In this document: piece after piece, positions 6,355 through 8,191 of the stretch
Numbering within the stretch: position 1 is the first letter of the stretch
Layout of the letters: every line of letters begins with the position of its first letter
NCBI GenBank assembly: GCA_023230265.1
Contig: JALNXR010000082.1
Coordinates: 1-8,191 of the forward strand
Reading direction: 5' to 3'
From: Bacteroidales bacterium
Lineage (GTDB): Bacteria > Bacteroidota > Bacteroidia > Bacteroidales > UBA932
Length of the DNA: 8,191 bases
Notes under the pieces: generated by a model
What the model was told of the DNA's origin: nothing
Database searches by the model: none
Seen by the model: the letters and a program-made list of their open reading frames with translations, nothing else
Translations under genes and position numbers: made by a program

Positions 6355-7200
6355 ATGAAATACATAGGCGCACATGTCAGTGCATCGGGCGGCGTGGAAA
6401 ACGCACCTTTGAATGCACACAATATCGGAGCAACAGCTTTTGCCCTTTTTACAAAAAACCAGAGGCAGTGGCTCTCTGCACCGCTATCCCAAAAGAGTAT
6501 AGAACTATTCCGGGAGAGGTGTGAACAGTACAATTATTCTCCATCCCGGATACTTCCGCATGACAGCTATCTGATTAACCTGGGACATCCGTTAAGTGAT
6601 GCCCTTGAGAAATCGAGAACATCATTTCTGGATGAGATGAAGAGATGTGAGCAACTCGGGCTGGACAGACTGAATTTTCATCCGGGGAGTCATCTCAATC
6701 AGATATCTGTTGATGAGTGTCTTACACGTATTGCAGAATCTATCAATATTTCTCTGGAGAAGACAAAAGGAGTGACTGCCGTAATAGAGAACACAGCCGG
6801 ACAAGGGACCAATCTTGGCTTTAAATTTGAGCAGATTGCAAGGATTATTGATATTGTTGAGGATAAAAACCGTGTGGGAGTCTGCATAGACACCTGCCAC
6901 TCCTTTGCTGCCGGTTATGATCTCTCCAATGCAGAGGGTTTCAAACGCTCTTTTGACCATTTTGATAAGGTAATCGGATTCAAGTACCTTAAAGGAATGC
7001 ATCTGAACGATGCCAAAAAGGGGCTTAACTCAAGGGTTGACAGGCATGATTCTATTGGTGTCGGTTTGCTGGGTGAAGAGACATTCAAAATATTGATGAA
7101 AGATCCCCGTTTTGACGGAATTCCCCTTATACTGGAGACACCGGACGAAACACTTTGGAGTGAGGAGATCGCCCGTCTGAAATCCTGGGAGAGGGAGTGA
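6355..7200 (+). CDS. nfo: Endonuclease IV (AP endonuclease)
   Basis: Zinc-dependent class II AP endonuclease that cuts 5' of abasic sites and removes blocked 3' ends in base excision repair. The 281-residue TIM-barrel protein carries all nine metal ligands, at the same numbers as in E. coli Nfo: His69 (LPHDSYL), His109 (FHPGS), Glu145 (IENTAG), Asp179 and His182 ([11 protein letters not shown]), His216 (MHLNDAK), Asp229 and His231 (DRHDSIG), and Glu261 (LETP). The N-terminus [13 protein letters not shown] is typical and fixes the ATG start; no Shine-Dalgarno is evident. Upstream, TACACTTTG (6312-6320) is a TAnnTTTG box with one extra base, a weak promoter candidate. msrBA follows 20 bases after the stop and is probably cotranscribed, pairing repair of oxidised DNA with repair of oxidised protein. 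Base composition returns to that of recG. Confidence 0.97.
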   Translation: MKYIGAHVSASGGVENAPLNAHNIGATAFALFTKNQRQWLSAPLSQKSIELFRERCEQYNYSPSRILPHDSYLINLGHPLSDALEKSRTSFLDEMKRCEQLGLDRLNFHPGSHLNQISVDECLTRIAESINISLEKTKGVTAVIENTAGQGTNLGFKFEQIARIIDIVEDKNRVGVCIDTCHSFAAGYDLSNAEGFKRSFDHFDKVIGFKYLKGMHLNDAKKGLNSRVDRHDSIGVGLLGEETFKILMKDPRFDGIPLILETPDETLWSEEIARLKSWERE

Positions 7201-7220
7201 TTTTTAAAGAGAGCTATATT

Positions 7221-8117
7221 ATGAAAAAAGTTATCATAATAGCATCCCTTATCACATTTTTTATAAATAACGGCTTTTCGCAGATGAATCCACTAACAAA
7301 AGAAGAAGAGAGAGTTATACTCCACAAAGGGACAGAGGCTCCCTTTACAGGTAAATATGTGCATAACAAGGAGAAGGGGACATATCTGTGCCGGCAGTGC
7401 GGTGCCCCGCTTTACAGATCTGCAGACAAATTTGATTCCGGATGCGGATGGCCCAGTTTTGACCAGGAGATCCCCGGTGCAGTGACCCGTCACAGAGATC
7501 CTGACGGTACAAGAACAGAGATTGTCTGCAATAACTGTGAAGGGCATCTGGGACATGTTTTCACAGGCGAAAAATTCACAAAAAAAGATACCCGTCATTG
7601 TGTCAACTCAATATCTCTTGTGTTTGTTCCGGAAAAGAGAGAGTCTGCAATTTTTGCCGGAGGGTGTTTCTGGGGGGTTGAATTTATGCTTCAAAAGCTG
7701 TTCGGGGTAATCTCCGTTACAAGCGGTTACACCGGAGGGAACAGCAGAAAACCATCTTATGAAGAGGTTTGCGAAGGAAACAGCGGACATATTGAAGCAG
7801 TGGAGGTCATCTTTGATGCCAGTCTGGTTTCGTATGAGAAGCTGACAAAGTATTTCTTTGAGATACACGACCCCACACAGCAGGACCGGCAGGGACCTGA
7901 TATAGGATATCAGTACAGATCTGCCTTATTCTTCAAAAACCCTCAGCAGAAAGAGACTGCTTTGAAAGTGATAAGTGAGTTGAAAAGCAAAGGTTACAAA
8001 GTGGTTACAGAATTACGGGAAGCAGTTCAATTCTGGCCGGCAGAAGATTATCACCAGGATTACTACCTTCGTAAAGGAGGCATCCCCTACTGCCACAGTT
8101 ATAAAAAAAGATTCTGA
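7221..8117 (+). CDS. msrBA: Exported bifunctional peptide methionine sulfoxide reductase MsrB-MsrA
   Basis: Reduces both diastereomers of methionine sulfoxide in proteins, the R form by MsrB and the S form by MsrA. The 298-residue protein starts with a signal peptide: MKK, a hydrophobic stretch at about 4-14, then NNGFS with likely cleavage before Gln21. It thus acts outside the cytoplasm, probably in the periplasm, with a possible N-terminal pyroglutamate. There is no lipobox Cys. The MsrB domain (about 24-138) has zinc pairs Cys57/Cys60 and Cys103/Cys106, GCGWPSF with a probable resolving Cys75, and catalytic Cys127 in RHCVNSISL. The MsrA domain (about 141-298) has catalytic Cys149 in GGCFWGVE, then GYTGG, GHIEAVEV, YHQDYY and a probable resolving Cys291 in GIPYCHSY. 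The order is B then A, opposite to the PilB-type A then B. I chose ATG 7221 over GTG 7197, which overlaps the nfo stop and would put eight residues before the signal peptide. Downstream of nfo by 20 bases. Confidence 0.95.
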   Translation: MKKVIIIASLITFFINNGFSQMNPLTKEEERVILHKGTEAPFTGKYVHNKEKGTYLCRQCGAPLYRSADKFDSGCGWPSFDQEIPGAVTRHRDPDGTRTEIVCNNCEGHLGHVFTGEKFTKKDTRHCVNSISLVFVPEKRESAIFAGGCFWGVEFMLQKLFGVISVTSGYTGGNSRKPSYEEVCEGNSGHIEAVEVIFDASLVSYEKLTKYFFEIHDPTQQDRQGPDIGYQYRSALFFKNPQQKETALKVISELKSKGYKVVTELREAVQFWPAEDYHQDYYLRKGGIPYCHSYKKRF

Positions 8118-8124
8118 TCTTTTT
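8105..8124 (+). terminator. Hairpin at the msrBA stop, possible terminator
   Basis: AAAAAGAT (8105-8112) and ATCTTTTT (8117-8124) form a perfect 8-bp stem with the 4-base loop TCTG; the loop contains the first two bases of the stop codon TGA. The right arm ends in five T. The stem has little GC, so termination would be inefficient. Its T-rich arm also supplies the -33 TTTG of the next promoter, so the two signals overlap. Confidence 0.4.
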
Positions 8125-8152
8125 GCGAGCCAAATCCCTTTTACTACTTTTG
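8122..8152 (+). promoter_or_regulatory. Near-ideal Bacteroidota promoter for the last gene
   Basis: TTTG (8122-8125), a 19-base spacer, then TACTTTTG (8145-8152) matches the TTTG-N19-21-TAnnTTTG consensus at both elements, the best match in the window. The -7 box ends 7 bases before the ATG at 8160, the same spacing as in gpsA, so the transcript should have no leader or a few bases at most. Confidence 0.7.
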
Positions 8153-8159
8153 CAGGCCT

Positions 8160-8191
8160 ATGAGAGATCTGACTAAAGGGAGCGTCGGCAA
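8160..8191 (+). CDS. Start of a probable MATE-family efflux transporter (cut by window edge)
   Basis: Only ten codons are present: MRDLTKGSVG. The pattern [K/R]DLT-x-GS at the extreme N-terminus is typical of MATE-family drug/sodium antiporters, inner-membrane proteins that expel cationic compounds. The start is supported by the strong promoter directly upstream. No transmembrane segment is visible yet, so the family call rests on a short motif and position alone. The frame is open to the edge. Confidence 0.5.
   Translation, partial: MRDLTKGSVG

Noticed and set aside
6622..7002. 126-codon open frame antisense to nfo
   Set aside because: Shadow of the nfo coding sequence, which has all nine metal ligands.
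7197..7220. GTG start for the Msr protein overlapping the nfo stop
   Set aside because: It would place eight residues before an otherwise well-formed signal peptide; ATG 7221 is the natural start.
1..8191. CRISPR array, tRNA, rRNA or riboswitch
   Set aside because: No regularly spaced repeats, cloverleaf or rRNA-like stretch were seen; intergenic gaps are all about 100 bases or less, too short for most such elements.

Overview
The window looks like chromosomal DNA of a member of the Bacteroidota. Three things point there. Start regions carry the Bacteroidota -7 element TAnnTTTG, at 502-509 (minus strand), 543-550, 3199-3206 and 8145-8152, in place of a -10 TATAAT. Clear Shine-Dalgarno sequences are missing before most starts. 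The exported MsrBA protein has a signal peptide ending in Gly-Phe-Ser before Gln, a common form in this phylum. This assignment is inference from composition, signals and protein flavour, and the genus cannot be named. The presence of mqnC means menaquinone is probably made by the futalosine route.

Layout: the window starts inside gpsA (minus strand, 3' end cut off), which diverges from mqnC (plus) across a short region with two interleaved promoters and a 10-bp palindrome. mqnC converges on, and overlaps by 62 bp, rnhA (RNase HI, minus). rnhA is the second gene of a pdxA-rnhA pair whose frames overlap by 8 bp. pdxA diverges from recG (plus) across 67 bp. After recG comes an AT-richer patch (about 5318-6350) holding a RhuM-family gene with a C-terminal phospholipase-D-like domain, plus a 17-codon frame that starts on its stop codon. 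Then follow nfo (endonuclease IV) and, 20 bp later, msrBA (exported two-domain methionine sulfoxide reductase). A hairpin and a near-ideal promoter precede the first 32 bases of a probable MATE-family transporter, cut by the right edge.

Most of this is housekeeping: phospholipid precursor supply (GpsA), quinone (MqnC), vitamin B6 (PdxA) and genome or protein repair (RNase HI, RecG, endonuclease IV, MsrBA). The part that looks acquired is the RhuM-PLD patch between the two repair genes recG and nfo. I read it as a possible remnant of a defence or restriction-associated cassette. I see no CRISPR array, tRNA, rRNA, intact insertion sequence or complete novel multi-gene system.
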